A DNA stretch of 64,000 bases from Cricetomys ansorgei. Its lineage: Eukaryota > Chordata > Mammalia > Rodentia > Nesomyidae. The notes under the pieces are model-generated. The model was not told where the DNA came from. It saw only the letters and a list, made by a program, of their open reading frames with translations, and did no database searches. How positions within the stretch are numbered: position 1 is the first letter of the stretch; each line of letters begins with the position of its first letter. Both the position numbers and the translations under genes were made by a program. The stretch is from assembly GCA_026225945.1 (NCBI GenBank), contig JAMJFZ010004031.1, forward strand, positions 4,768,001 through 4,832,000, given 5' to 3'. This document shows, piece after piece, positions 11,291 to 23,216 of the stretch.

Positions 11291-13684
11291 TATTTTTGCT
11301 TTTTAGTTAAAATTCTTACACCACTTTGCCCCCACTTTCCTCCTTCTAGCCTCTCCCAGCTACCCTCCCTCAAACTCTTTCTATGCTCCCCTCTACTCGC
11401 AAGTTGATAGCCTCTTTTTCTTTGATTTTCATCCTTACATACGTATATGTGTGTGAGCGCACACACACGTGTATATATAAACACAACTGACTGAGTTTAT
11501 TTTTGTTGTTTGAGTGTGTGTAAGGTTTCTGGGATGTCCATTCTGCATTGAACAACCAATAAGGGGCTCTTCCCTAGAAACTTCTTCCAGAAATCACTGC
11601 CTGTAGTTCTTTGTCTAGGGGTGTGTCCCCCAATAAATTTTCCCCCTTCCATGTTAACATGTCCATTGATATTGCCATTTTCTGTTCTTGTTTATATAGT
11701 CATTTATAGGAGAGACTGTTTCACAGCAGACTTTCTTGTGTTCTGACTCTTATAATCTTTTTAGCCCCTCTTCCACTTTGCTTTCTAAGCCAGAGATGCA
11801 GGAGTTGTCAAGTAGATGAATCCACTGGAGCTAGGCTCCCCAAGGTGTCTTTATCTCTGTGTTGTGTCTAGTTGCTTTCTGTGGTGTCTCCATTTACTGT
11901 AAAGAGAGGCTTCTTTGATAAAGGGTGGAAGCTGCTTCACTTATCTGTGAGTATTAGAATAGGATTTAGAATGTAGTAAGGAATTATGCTGGTCTAGCAG
12001 AGTGGTGACAGTAGAGTCTTTTCTAAGGTCTGTGACATTGCTATCCGTGGGAAGCTGGCTAAGTTTCAGTACCAGGCATGTTTGCCCTCGTGCTGAGTGG
12101 GTCTTAAGTTGGATTAGACTCTTGGTTGCCACTGAAATGTGTGAATTATTGCACCTCTGTGCGTGTCTTGCCATGCTGGTGATTGTTGTCCATGGGTGTT
12201 ACAGCTGGGTAATACTATGTCATTGCTTCCCTCCCTTGGTAGCATGTATTATATTTTCTGGAACTATGAAAGCTAGACTACAGGAAAGAGACTTTTGGGT
12301 CAGATCCATCTTGAGTCATCTGAGTCCTGGGTCCTCAGTGTGTGGTATCTTCAGGAATAGAGGCCCACCCGTAACTCCTGAATGGCAACCAAGGATTGCA
12401 TTGATAATCTATTTTGTTTTATGAGTCAAGTCACGTGGACTACTTTGACCAACTATTCCAAAGGAAGGTTATTATGCCTGGTACAAGGGATTTTGTTAGT
12501 CTCTTGTTCTTGTTGGGAGTATTGTCAGCCCAAGTGACTTGACTTCCTTAAAGATATACTACATATATTTATGTCTGTCTCTCTATATATAGTAATGTAT
12601 AAGTTTAAGTAAAAATCAAATAGCATCATTCATTGAGGCTTTGTTAAACAACCTTTGTATTATTTGTCCCTTGTCCCTCCTTCTATATCTACCCTCATTC
12701 ATCCACCCAATTGGAGCCACATCCCACTCTTCCATTTCTCACTTCACGTCACCTATATACTGCTATTCCTCTTCCACCCCACCCCTCACCACAACCTATA
12801 GTCCCTTTGTACTGTCCTAATTTCTGTGGCTATTCCATGCTGTATACTCATATGTGAAGATTTAGAATTAGGAACCACATATAAGAGAGACCATGTGACA
12901 TTTGTTTGTTTACCTCACTCAACATGGTCTTTTCTAGTTCTGTCGATTTACCTGCAAATTTCATTTTTCTTTACAGCTGATTAGTATTCCATAGTGTATA
13001 TGTATCAAATTTTCATTATCAATTTGTCTGTTGGAAGACATTCACATTATTTCCACTTCTTGGCTACTATAAATAGAACAGTTATAAGCATTGCTGAGAA
13101 AGTATCAGTGGAACAGGATGTGGAATCCTTTAGGCATATGCCAAGAAGTGGTATACGTGAGTTACATGGTACTTATTTTTAGCTTTTTGAGGGTTCTCCA
13201 TACTGATTTCCAGAATGGCTATACCAGTTTGCATTCCTACCAATAGTGATGAGGATTCCTCTTTCTCTGCAACTTCACCAGCATACCAGCATTTGTTGTC
13301 AGTTGTCAGTTGTCGGTTCTGGCTGAGAAGAAATGAAATCTCAATGTCGCTTTAATTTTCGTCTTCCTAATTGCTAAGAGTGATGAACACTTTTTCAGGT
13401 ATTTCTTAGCCATTTTTATCTCTTCTGTTAAGAACTCCGTTTAGATCCCTATCCCATCTTTTGAAATTGGGTCATTTGTTCCCTTGACTCTTGGTTTGTT
13501 TGTGTGTTGTTGTTGTTGAATATTCTGGATATTAGTCCACTGTCAGATGTATGGCTGGCTGAGCTTCTCTTCTATTCTGTGGATTATGCTGGCCCATTAT
13601 GCTGGTCTCAGTTTAATTGTTTCTGAAGATGTACAGAGCTTTTTAGTTTTATGAGGTTCTACTTGTCAATTCTTAGCCTAATTT
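11291..13684 (-). mobile_element. L1 (Lx-type) LINE, 5'-truncated
   Basis: The plus strand is the complement of a rodent L1. From 11291 to about 12600 it shows the 3' UTR: AACCAATAAGGGGCTCTTCC, GCCTGTAGTTCTTTGTCTAG, CAGGAGTTGTCAAGTAGATG, GAATTATGCTGGTCTAGCAG and AACTATGAAAGCTAGACTAC. From about 12650 it is antisense to the ORF2 C-terminal region: ATTCCATAGTGTATATGTA, CACTTCTTGGCTACTATAAA, GGGTTCTCCATACTGATTTC, TGCATTCCTACCAATAGTG, GATATTAGTCCACTGTCAG and TACTTGTCAATTCTTA. The element stops at the purine tract, losing the ORF2 N-terminus, ORF1 and the promoter, and its reading frame is broken many times. It cannot mobilise. The 140-codon plus-strand frame at 12002-12424 is antisense UTR. Confidence 0.88.
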
Positions 13685-13774
<90 letters not shown>

Positions 13775-13899
13775 AAGAAAGAGAGAGAGAAAGAAAGAAA
13801 GAGAGAAAGAAAGAAAAAGAGAAAGAAAGAAAGAAAAAGAGAAAGAAAAAAGGAAAGGAGGGAAAGAAGGAAGGAAGGAAGGAAGGAAGGAAGGAAGGA
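13685..13899 (+). repeat. All-purine (GAAA)n/(GA)n/(GGAA)n tract
   Basis: 215 consecutive purines: GAAA units, a GA-rich middle (about 13760-13800), mixed GAAA/GAAAAA, then GGAA units (13861-13899). It lies at the broken end of the L1 and is followed by a short (GAAAT)n at 13905-13926. Such mirror-rich tracts can form intramolecular triplexes. Confidence 0.98.
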
Positions 13900-13929
13900 C
13901 GGACTGAAATGAAATGAAATGAAATGTAG

Positions 13930-16900
13930 AGCTTGGGGCCTAATCTCAGCCTAAAATAGAATCTACATTTTCATTTCCAAATTGATATTTACTCACATTA
14001 AAACTTGAAAACCTCTATACTATAAAATAGCATCTGTATTTATTAGTGCAAGCCCAGGAAAGTAAGAGCAAAGGTCAAGGGGGAATAAGAAAGGGAAAGC
14101 CTCAAAGCACTGAGATGGGGCTGCAGGTGCCTCCAAGGTCTGGAAGGGCACAGTGGGTGTGCAGCTTCTCCTCCTCAAAGTCTGCAAGCTCCACACACCC
14201 TTCATGCCTCACTCCTGCCCTCTACTGGCTGATCCTCACAACACTAAGAGCCGGTTACCTCTGCTCTTCAAGGTCACAGTTGTTCAGGTCTGAAAGTAGA
14301 GAGGTGGGTTTACATCAAGAAGGTAGAAATAGGAGATGATTAAGTATTAAGAGTTCTTAGAAAACACAAAATTTGGAGCTGCACATAGCGAATTATAGAT
14401 ATTCCTGTGCAGTTAAGTCAGTAGAAATGAGCAGAATGGCATTTATTTATCAGTCATCAGAAACACAGAAAATCTTAATACCGACAAGGTAATTCACCAA
14501 AGAATTATGAATCTTAACAAAAAAACTGTCATCACAGCTTGGAGTAATGAGATCTTTTTCAACACTTCTTAGCAATCCTTGTCTCCTTGAGTTATAACCT
14601 CCTGTTCCTTTAAGATCAATCAAGACTTCTGTGTATTTATTATTCTATTAGCTCTGCTCCTAACTCTGTATTTCCAGTCCTGCTTCCCCGCAGTTATAGA
14701 TACCTGTGGTGTGCTTATGTTATCTCCAGCATCTCAACATCAATGATGCCAGAGCATTCAGGAAATCTTATACCTAGGAGATGCCAGTGCCCACTCTCCC
14801 AAGTGCGTCAGTCCTGTGACAAAAACTGACTTAGACCACACAGATTTCACCCAGCATGGAGTCCTGGAAGAGTATGAAATTTGAAAATATTTGTCATGAG
14901 GAGTTATCCCCCAAGCAAGCAAGAAGAATATAGCTTTTCATTTTTATCATTTCCCTCATTATTCAAAAAAAATCTATCATAAGGCTTTGCTACTCTTAAA
15001 ATGAAAAAGTCTTCAACGATTTTTATAAAAGTGTCTATTTTGTCAATAAAAATCTTTTCAAGCACAGTAAGTAAAAACCAGAAAGACATGAAGCCATTGA
15101 ATTTTAAACCATATTTATATTTATTTGCTGCATATTTATAGACAATAAATCTCCCTAGCCTCTAGAATTTGGAAAACTCAAGATTTCCAGGACTGAAAAC
15201 GTAGAGAGCCCTGTTTTCTCCCAGAGCAAAGGAAATGAAATGTGTGAAGAGACAAAAGGCAGAAGCTCCTCTCTGGGGGGGGGCTGCGCTGCCCTGTCAG
15301 GTACCTAAGGAGGCCTTAGGAGTGTAAGTTCACACCCTCACTGTGCCAACACCAGCCCTGAACTTGAGAACCCTGTAAGGAGGCTCTCAGACATATGCAT
15401 GCTTAAACACCTTTGCTGTTCTCTGAAGAACGATGTCTTTGTCAAATTCTGCTTGAAATTCCAGTCTCGGCCTATATCCTCCTCCAGAAGCTTGCTCTTT
15501 GCTAGCTGACCATCTCTCCAACTCATGCTAGAAGGAATGGTGCATAAATGTTGACTTCTACAAATGTGTTGGTAGTGAATACTCGACTTCTTGTACTATT
15601 ACAATAATAATAATCTCCCCTGGGGCTCACATGATAATGAATATCTGTTTCCCAAAGGTGGTTGGTTTATGAATCAGTTCTGGATTCACTGGCACTGAAA
15701 ATTATTCCTTGCCTAGATATTAACATTCCCTTCTAAAGATTTCCTGGTCTCAGGGTGAAGTCTCTGCTAGGAAGAGGGACTGTTGTTTTTCTTGATGTGT
15801 CTGCTGTCTTGATTTGAGCTTCCAGAGGGTCTACACTTAGTAATACTAACGTTTGATAAGTTAAAATCTGTTCAGTCACCTGGGAAGACCGTACTTGAAG
15901 ACATGAATTGGCTAGTAGCCTTTTTGCCTCTCTGTAATTATTGGACCCTTTTGATAATTTATGAAAATAAATGCATCTTAGAGGACAAGTATTCATCGCT
16001 CCTGACCATGCACTTGAACCAAATCCCTCAATAAGTAGTTACTCAGAACAGGACCTGTCACTGCACACACAAAACATGTGTTGAGATCTACTGTCACCAT
16101 GTTGGTTAGCAATGAACTATGGCATTCCATGACCCAATAAAAGTAACATGCTGCTATAGCCCACTTTTAACTGATTATCCATAAATACCCTCCTAAGTCT
16201 ACAAGTGCATAATGTTTTAAAATATACCTATTAACAATTGATGATTCCAATATAATTTTTCAGGATTTTGAACACTTGATGAAGTGATTCTTCAAGTTCA
16301 AAGACAATTTGGATTGGTTTATAAACAAGAGCGTATAACGTAGATAAAATAGCACAGCAAACAGTGAGTCTGTTGTGCACTGTTTAATCAGAGAGTAAAA
16401 ATCCTGAAAAGAAAAAATCATGCAATGTTTTTATTCAGCCTAAACATGAAAGATGACATGTGGAAAAATTAAAATATTTTTACAAATTATTTAACATTTC
16501 ATATTTCAAAGCATATTGCTGTGCATTTCAAAACTCATATTGTATGCATTAAACATGCTCTTATTAAGTACCCCAAATCCTTGAGCTAGGTACAGAGATT
16601 CTCATGTAAAAGATAGGACATCATAATGCCAGTAGGTAGACAACCTGAAACAAAAACAGGACATCATCATCTGAGAAGGTCTTAAATATGCAACTTGGGA
16701 AGCAAATTACTCCACAATTATGTGTCTTCCTTGAAAAGAAAACATTTACTTTTCCCTATGCTGCAGAATATAAAGTTGTTTTAGACTGAATTAAAAAGAC
16801 ATGTGTAGGTATAGAGGTATTTTGAATTTTTAAACACTATTCTCTTTGAATACAGAGTTTGAGACATTACCCCAGACCAAACCTTTAATAATGATAGTAT

Positions 16901-17975
16901 TTCTAAGAGAGTTCCCTCCAAAAACAGTCTTTGGTCTTGTAGTTTTACTTTGGAACAAATTAAAATATATATGCAGTGCTATTTACTTTATATGATTTTT
17001 GAACATTTACAGTAAATACAAAGACATTTACTTTGGGAAAAAAAACCCTCTGGGTATTAAGCCCTGGTGATCATTTGCATTTGTCTTATATGATAAAGAA
17101 GATTCAAAGATATTACCAAAATAAGTATTTTTATATTATTGGAAATGTTGGTAGAAATTCTGGGTTCCAAATAGATTTTTTTTTTTTTCTGCCAACTAAC
17201 TCTGAAGTTCTAGAAAACAGTGTGGTTCTTTACTGGGATGAATGGAACAGAACTTTTTGTTGTTTTTGTTCTTATTTCTTGTCCTTTCTTCCTCTTCCTG
17301 GCATTCCTACTGTTTAACATAACCCTCTCATAGGGAAGCACTGTTTGAAAACACATCATCTTCCTAATATCCCTCCCATATGCTTTAGACTTCCTGTATC
17401 TTCTTCTCTTCCGGCGAATTGTCCACATCCCTGCCAGCTTGTTGATACCTCCCATAGGATCGAGTGCAGCACTAATCCTTAGGGAACGTTTTAGGGAAAT
17501 TGTTCTAAAACATTTATAGATGGAGAGTTTTCACTTCCAATTAATTTAATTAGGATAGAAAGAATGTTTGTGAATAATGCGGAATATGTTTTACTCGTCC
17601 TGTTAACAGACCTGTGGCCCCTATGGAGTATGGATATATACATTGAAGTATACGTAGTGGGCTAAGAAGAGGCCAGCGTGGCTTCATCAGTGGCAAGCCC
17701 CCAGCCAGCTGCCACCCAATTTCATGAAGGGCTAAGTGAAGAAACCAACCATTTTTTGACCACCCTCATTGAACTCTCTGTCCTATCACATAAGATAAAT
17801 AGGAGCTGGCACTCTGAGAACTCTAAGTATCATAAAACTGTGGGATGATTAGGCCTTTCTTCCTGTGAGTCAGAGAAAGTTAAACAATACCAATGCATAG
17901 TTTTAAGATGTTACTCCATTTGCCTTGGTGTTCAAATGAAATTTGTTTTTCTTTTCTTTTTTACAAAATGAGTCA
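13930..17975. other. 4 kb largely repeat-free stretch
   Basis: AT-rich sequence in which I recognise no SINE, LINE or LTR, only small poly(T)/poly(A) runs and an eight-G run at about 15277-15284. No exon or long open frame is convincing. Could hold conserved non-coding sequence; unproven. Confidence 0.45.
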
Positions 17976-18185
17976 GTCTTGGTAGTACCTTATAATTTCA
18001 GCTACCCAGGAAGCTGAGGCAGGAAGATTCTAAGGTTGCCTGCCTTAGCAACTTAGTGTGACCTTGTTTCATAACTTCAAATAAATGGAAAGAGAGCTTC
18101 TGAGGATATTTTAGCATAGAGCTAGAGTGCTTGTCTAGCATTATCCAGGCTCTAGGTTCAGTCTCCAGAATTGCCAAAACGAAAA
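17976..18185 (+). mobile_element. B1-ID dimeric SINE
   Basis: A B1/7SL-like monomer (TCAGCTACCCAGGAAGCTGA, GGCAGGAAGATTCTAAGG, CAACTTAGTGTGACCTTG) runs into an ID-like monomer (GATATTTTAGCATAGAGC, GTGCTTGTCTAGCATTATCC, GGTTCAGTCTCCAGAATTG). The order is B1 then ID, opposite to B4 and ID_B1. Highly diverged, hence old. Confidence 0.6.
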
Positions 18186-18716
18186 ATGAAAACCTGAAAA
18201 CTCTCCTTCATAAGACCAAGACTTTGCTGTTTGTGTTCTTAATCAAACCTTACTGCAACCAAATTGGTATATTCAGCTGCTTTTGGAAGCTCATATAAGA
18301 CAGCTAATGAATCCCAGAGGGGTTGCTCTGCTAAGTCCTGTGCTGAGGACTTTGGGCATGCCACCTCCCTCAGTTCTCAGTTCTCAGTTCTCCCTTTTTG
18401 GTTGGGATATTGGCATTACATCCTGACTTTCCAGATGAGCAGGTTCTGGCTGATGCCTCAGCCCAGCCTCAGCAACAGCAGGATGAGGGTCAGGGAAAGA
18501 CCCGAGGAAGAGACAAATGGATCGGTGACAAGAAATAAAGATAAAAGCGCACTTGATAAAGAGACAGCTGGCTAATGGTTTAGCCAGGGAGTTCACTTAG
18601 TGCTCTCTCACTTTTGGCCTAGAACACCCCAGTTTTGTTTTTTGTTTTTATTTTGTACAGAACTTTTTCAACATCCTCTAGCTATTGCATTACACAGAGG
18701 TTTTTTCCTCCAACGG
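18186..18716. other. Unassigned unique sequence
   Basis: Contains a 26-base CTCAGTT-type tandem at 18370-18395. The 103-codon frame at 18264-18575 has no recognisable homology. Confidence 0.4.
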
Positions 18717-18862
18717 CATCACATTTAGTCACGTAAGCTATAGATTGTTTTACTTTATGTTTTTAGAAGCAGACTAACAACATCAGAAGTAGACTAACAA
18801 CATCACATTAGTTATACAAACTACCAATTATTTTACTCTACACTTTCAGAAGCAGACCACGT
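18717..18862 (+). repeat. Nested imperfect tandem duplication
   Basis: Unit A (18717-18784) and unit B (18801-18862) both run CATCACATT...AGTTATAC/AGTCACG...TTTTACT...TTAGAAGCAGAC or TCAGAAGCAGAC. Between them a 20-base segment (18785-18804) repeats 18765-18784 with one mismatch. Confidence 0.8.
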
Positions 18863-20154
18863 AGCTGGGGGTCAGCCTCAGGCTGATGTCATGGGTTACA
18901 AAATCAAACAGGCAACTTTATTTTTACTGAAGTATGAGCAGACTATTAAAGTTTTCCATTATACTCTTAGGGGCAATTATCTATGTGTCTTGTCTCTGCA
19001 GACGTACTAACCCCCCTATCCTTGTCTTTGCTGGGGAATCGGTGCCTTTTGTGCCAGGAATAATTTTGTCGTACAGCTCTCTCATTCTCTGTGTACGTCA
19101 GGTCGGAGATATTAAACACGAAACAACTCTCACGTTTACTTAGGGCATCTAGGACTTGAGGGTCAGTGAGATTGTTGTTATTTTAGTGTTAAAATCACCG
19201 TGTTCTTGTTTTCTCCAATGTGTCCCTTTCCCTGTTACTAAGAGCTGGATTAAAGATTATTTTTAATATTACTAATAAACAAAACAGACACCATGATAGA
19301 AAAGACTATCAGCAACTGTGCAGCAGAAAGAAGTGGAGAGGTAACTATCTCCTTTTGGCGTGCCAGCCACCAGACGCCTTGTCAAGCAGCCACCTGCACT
19401 GCCATGGTGGTGTAGTCACCCGCAGCTGAGATTCATCAGTATCTCTAAGAGCATCGAGATGAATCTACATTTGTCTTACTGATGCCAGTTTTCTCCTTTG
19501 TTCCACCGGTAATACTTTTAGCTGAGTTCTAATCGATTTCAGAGGGCTACAATTCCACGAGGAAGGCAATTAAATGGGTAGAATCGCATCGTTCCCTTTC
19601 AAATTGCTTTGATGATGCCTATGGCATCTTGTTGATCTTTAAGAGGTATTTAAGGAAAATGTTAGCGTCTTTGCCCAAGAAGAGCTTTAAAGATACTAAT
19701 TAACATGAAAAATGCATACTCAAATACAGCTCTTTAATGAGTTACTGCTTGATTAAGCTATGCCTGTGGCAGTGCACAAATTTCCCAAATATTTAATTTA
19801 TGATCACATATCAGGATTTTGTTCTCAAATATAACATTTGGATTATTATAGCTTTTTATCTTAAAAACTAATATTCCTTTGGAAAATCATTTTGGTTTCC
19901 CACAGTCTTATTTGCTGACAATGTATGAACTGATTTGTTTTTTTTTCTTAAAAATTTACAGGGATGTTACCATTTTAGAAGGAAAAGTTACCAAGTTGTT
20001 TATAGCTCAGGAGCCATTAGGAGAACAAATGATTATATTCACAAGTGTAACTCCAGTTTGTCAAACTTAGGTGTTTTGCTGAGTAGATGTTTATAATTTT
20101 AACTTTCTGGGTGTGGGAGCAATTTCTAATTGCTCATTAGAAGCAAGACCTGGG
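18863..20154. other. Unique AT-rich stretch retaining CpGs
   Basis: No repeat recognised. From 18961 to 19600 I count 17 CpGs despite low GC. From 19600 to 19800 there are several TAATTA/TTTAAT-type homeodomain-like words. Candidate conserved non-coding DNA. Confidence 0.4.
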
Positions 20155-20480
20155 TCCTGGGCTGAGGAGAGACTTCATGGGTCAAGTACCACCAACACAA
20201 ACATGAAGACCCAAGTTTGCATCCTCAGAACTCATTGAAATGGTGGATACCTGCACATGCTTGCAACCCCAGCACTGGGGGAGACTGAGACAAGGTGGAT
20301 CCCTAAAGTTTATTGTCCATCCAGGCAAGTCATATCAGTGAGCTTCAGGCTCAAAAACCTCCATCTTAAAGAAATAAAGGTGACAAGAGATAAGGAAGGC
20401 AGTGTCTACCTCTGGCCTCCACAAGAACATAATGTGTGCATACACTCTCACTAACAAGTACATACACCGCACACCTAGCA
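20155..20480 (+). mobile_element. B4 SINE (ID+B1 fusion)
   Basis: Head with AAGTTTGCATCCTCAGAAC (B box region), then the B1-like half CCTGCACATGCTTGCAACCC, AGCACTGGGGGAGACTGAG and GGTGGATCCCTAAAG, then GGCCTCCACAAGAACATAA and a CA-rich tail. Typical B4 order. Confidence 0.75.
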
Positions 20481-21469
20481 CAAAACATTCATGCAACACA
20501 GCACATACCGTCAAACCCAGGTCCCATCACTGACACTAAGAAAAGTATGCATGGTGTATTCTGGTTGGGTCTTTGGCTGTTATCCTAGAAGGTGGTCTAG
20601 GAGATCACAGCTTTAATCAGAGGAGTGGGAAAGATGTTTAAAAGCTGAGGCTTTTTCTTTGATTATGAAATTTATATAATAAGATGGACAGGTCTGTTGA
20701 TTCTTTTAAGGGACTCTGTAGCCATTAACCCCTGGAAATATTTGTAATGGGTGTACCGCAATGAATGCAGACAAATGCAAGCAATCGAGAATGTGTACTT
20801 TGGCATGGCTATGACCCAGGCTCAATCAGCAATGCAACACTCAACAACTGTTGTCATATTTTATATTTGACTTGTTATGAAGAAAATCTCTGCCTGCTCT
20901 GCATCTGTTACCTAGTTTCATAAGGAATAGAAGTGGCAATCGTAGGTTATAATGAAGTTTATACATAAATGAATAGCTTACTGCTTTGAGACTTTTTTTT
21001 CAGAATTTTCATTATGAACTTCAAACTTTCTTATTCTTGCTTGTGCTGCCCCAATCCTTTACTCTCCTTCAGCATAAAGCTGTCGAGTAAGCTGACAGCA
21101 TCCCCAGCATGAAATGCAGCTCCTAGACATTGCTGGAGAAATACATTCAAGGTCTCTAATGCATTTCAAAGGTTTGAAGAATATGCATTTTTGTCTTTTA
21201 TATTCAAAGAAAATGCTGCTGACTAAGGTACCCAAGTGGATTATATGTCTTCATTCATCCAAGAATGAAACAGCCAACAAATTTATAATGCCACTTTCAC
21301 CTTCTCTTTCTGTTCTCTCCCCATGAATTCCTAAAACTTCTGAGGAACTGAACTGCCCTTAGTCATCTCCTTCCCCAGAGGGAGTCTGAAAGCCACCATT
21401 ATGTAGGAAAGTGGGAGCTGGAAATGTTTTTCCTAAACAGAAAACTGCTGAAGAGTGATATGATTCTGA
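20481..21469. other. Unassigned unique sequence
   Basis: No repeat or exon recognised. Confidence 0.4.
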
Positions 21470-21610
21470 GGACATCTGTTAGATGCTCACCATGTGCTGG
21501 TATCTACAGCGGAGGGAGGAAAATACATGATGTAGTATTGGTTCTTGCTTCAAGAAGCTCAATGTAGTAAAAACAGATGTGTAAACAGTAGCACTATAGA
21601 GAAAAAGATA
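21470..21610 (-). mobile_element. L2 LINE 3' fragment
   Basis: Complement of L2 3' UTR: TTAGATGCTCACCATGTGCTGG, then CTTCAAGAAGCTCAATGTAG, then CAGATGTGTAAACAGTAGC, in the expected order. Confidence 0.6.
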
Positions 21611-22004
21611 AGCAAGGCAGGTGCTTCACGTGGAATCTTGCAGCCAACTCAAATGGCCGTGCCCCTTGCAAAAACAATAGTAAGGAATTACGTTAATCAA
21701 TCTTCCTATGTAAAGGAGCCTGCCTGTCCAGAGATTTGGGACTGCAATTATTTGACCTGAAAAGATGTAGAACAATATAAATGCTAACCTACCCAGATTT
21801 ATTTAGATGTGGAGGAACAGTTAATCTTCTACCCATTGAAAGGCCTGTGTGATAGCTAGGAAAGGATCAAATCCAAGGGCCTGTATGAAGGGATCACATT
21901 CAGAGGCCTGGGTGATCCGGATGTAATACAGAAAGAATGTTAGTCAGACTAATCCTATCCTTTGTTTGTGCTAATGCTAGATGAAAGGATTTCTGTGGTT
22001 AAAG
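21611..22004. other. Unassigned; possible outer part of an LTR-like repeat
   Basis: Two phrases of the form GGCCTGTRTGA/GGCCTGGGTGA (about 21842, 21879, 21905) recur near AGGGATCACATT, suggesting degenerate repetition, but no family is recognised. Confidence 0.3.
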
Positions 22005-22530
22005 CAACACAGCACACACCTTTAATCCCTTTTAGGGTTCTAAAAGGAAGCAATCAGTTCAGAAGTAGGTTGTGGCTCTCAGTACATGTTTACAGAATGA
22101 GCACACACCTTTAATCCCAACTCTGAGATTGAATCAGAGTCAGAGTGAAGTCTGAGATTGAGTCACAGTGAGGACATTCCCAACTCTCAGGATATGAAAG
22201 CAGACTCTGAGTTCAGAGAGACACAGAGGCAGTTCAGCAGAAGGAGTGAGTATCAGACAGGAAGAGTGAGTTTGGGAAAGAGTCAGCTAACAGCCAGAGT
22301 CCGTTTAAAGCCAAGCAGAACAGTTCAGTCAGAGAAGGTGCAGGGGTCAGCCAGAGTCAGAAAGAGTTCAGTCATAACAGTCAGGTAGGTCAGAAGGTCA
22401 GTTTGAACCAGCAGGTTGATTGAGAGTTTGAGCCGGAGCAGGAGTGAGTTGAATCAGCCAACCAGAAGAGTCAGTTAAGTACAGCTTTGACTTCAGAAGG
22501 AACTAGTCAGAGTGAGTCAGTCAGCAGTAA
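22005..22530 (+). repeat. GTCAG-rich repeat, possibly ERV LTR-derived
   Basis: The 18-mer GCACACACCTTTAATCCC occurs twice, 89 bases apart (22012 and 22101). Downstream to 22530 the pentamer GTCAG and GAGTCAG-type words recur many times (for example CAGAGTCAGAAAGAGTTCAG). Possibly the U3/R part of a rodent LTR (RMER class); the following 22531-22760 holds ATTAAAG near TTAATGGC, which could be a poly(A) site. Family not certain. The open frame at 22158-22388 is a result of the repetition. Confidence 0.55.
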
Positions 22531-23165
22531 GTCTTGAAGGCTGAAACATTCTCTTAGATGTTAGGAAGGCTAGAGCCTTCTTGATCTGGGCTAGCATCTT
22601 GAAGGGCATCTGTGGAGGCTGAAACCCTCTAAGGACTCGGAATTGAATTAGCAAGAATAGACTGCCTTTGCCCTGAATCTACATCTACATTTAAAGAAGT
22701 ATTTTCTCATATGGAATGTCCCTTTCTGAGGCTGTGTGGTTCTGATTAAAGTTTTAATGGCTTTTCTTCTGGTGAATGGCTGGCAGAAATAATTTGCTTT
22801 GTTGTCAAACTTCCAGTTTGTATGTGTGGTTTTTCAACCAAAGTGCAAGACTTTCAATAGTAGATATTCCAAGGAAATTCTGTACTTGTCTAAGTACTAT
22901 CTTCAGTTCCCAATACTTGAGTTACTTTGTTTACTGAGCCTGTTCTTGAAATTAAGATTGGGCCTTTTCTTATATAGCCTATAGGATGAGAGACAAGTCC
23001 TATGCTAAGTGAGATTGTTTTATCTAGGCTGGGCTAGAAAATGAGCACCAATGAAAGCTCAGAATCCTGTACTCCATTTAGAGCTGTTACCATTTAAAGT
23101 TTAGTAAGAGACTGTTAAGCAGTTAGCACAGGAAATATGCAATCAAGATACAGATTAGCAACAAG
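22531..23165. other. Unassigned sequence, possibly LTR flank
   Basis: No named element. Its first 230 bases may belong to the GTCAG-rich repeat. Confidence 0.35.
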
Positions 23166-23216
23166 CATGGTGGCACACACCTGTAATACTTCTTAGTGAG
23201 TTTAAAGTTAGCCTGA
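23166..23216 (+). mobile_element. B1-ID dimer, left part
   Basis: GCATGGTGGCACACACCTGT and TTAAAGTTAGCCTGAG are the 5' B1 portion, with an internal deletion. The element resumes after the inserted B2. Confidence 0.65.

Noticed and set aside
12002..12424. 140-codon plus-strand open frame
   Set aside because: It is antisense to the 3' UTR of the minus-strand L1 and has no protein-family features.
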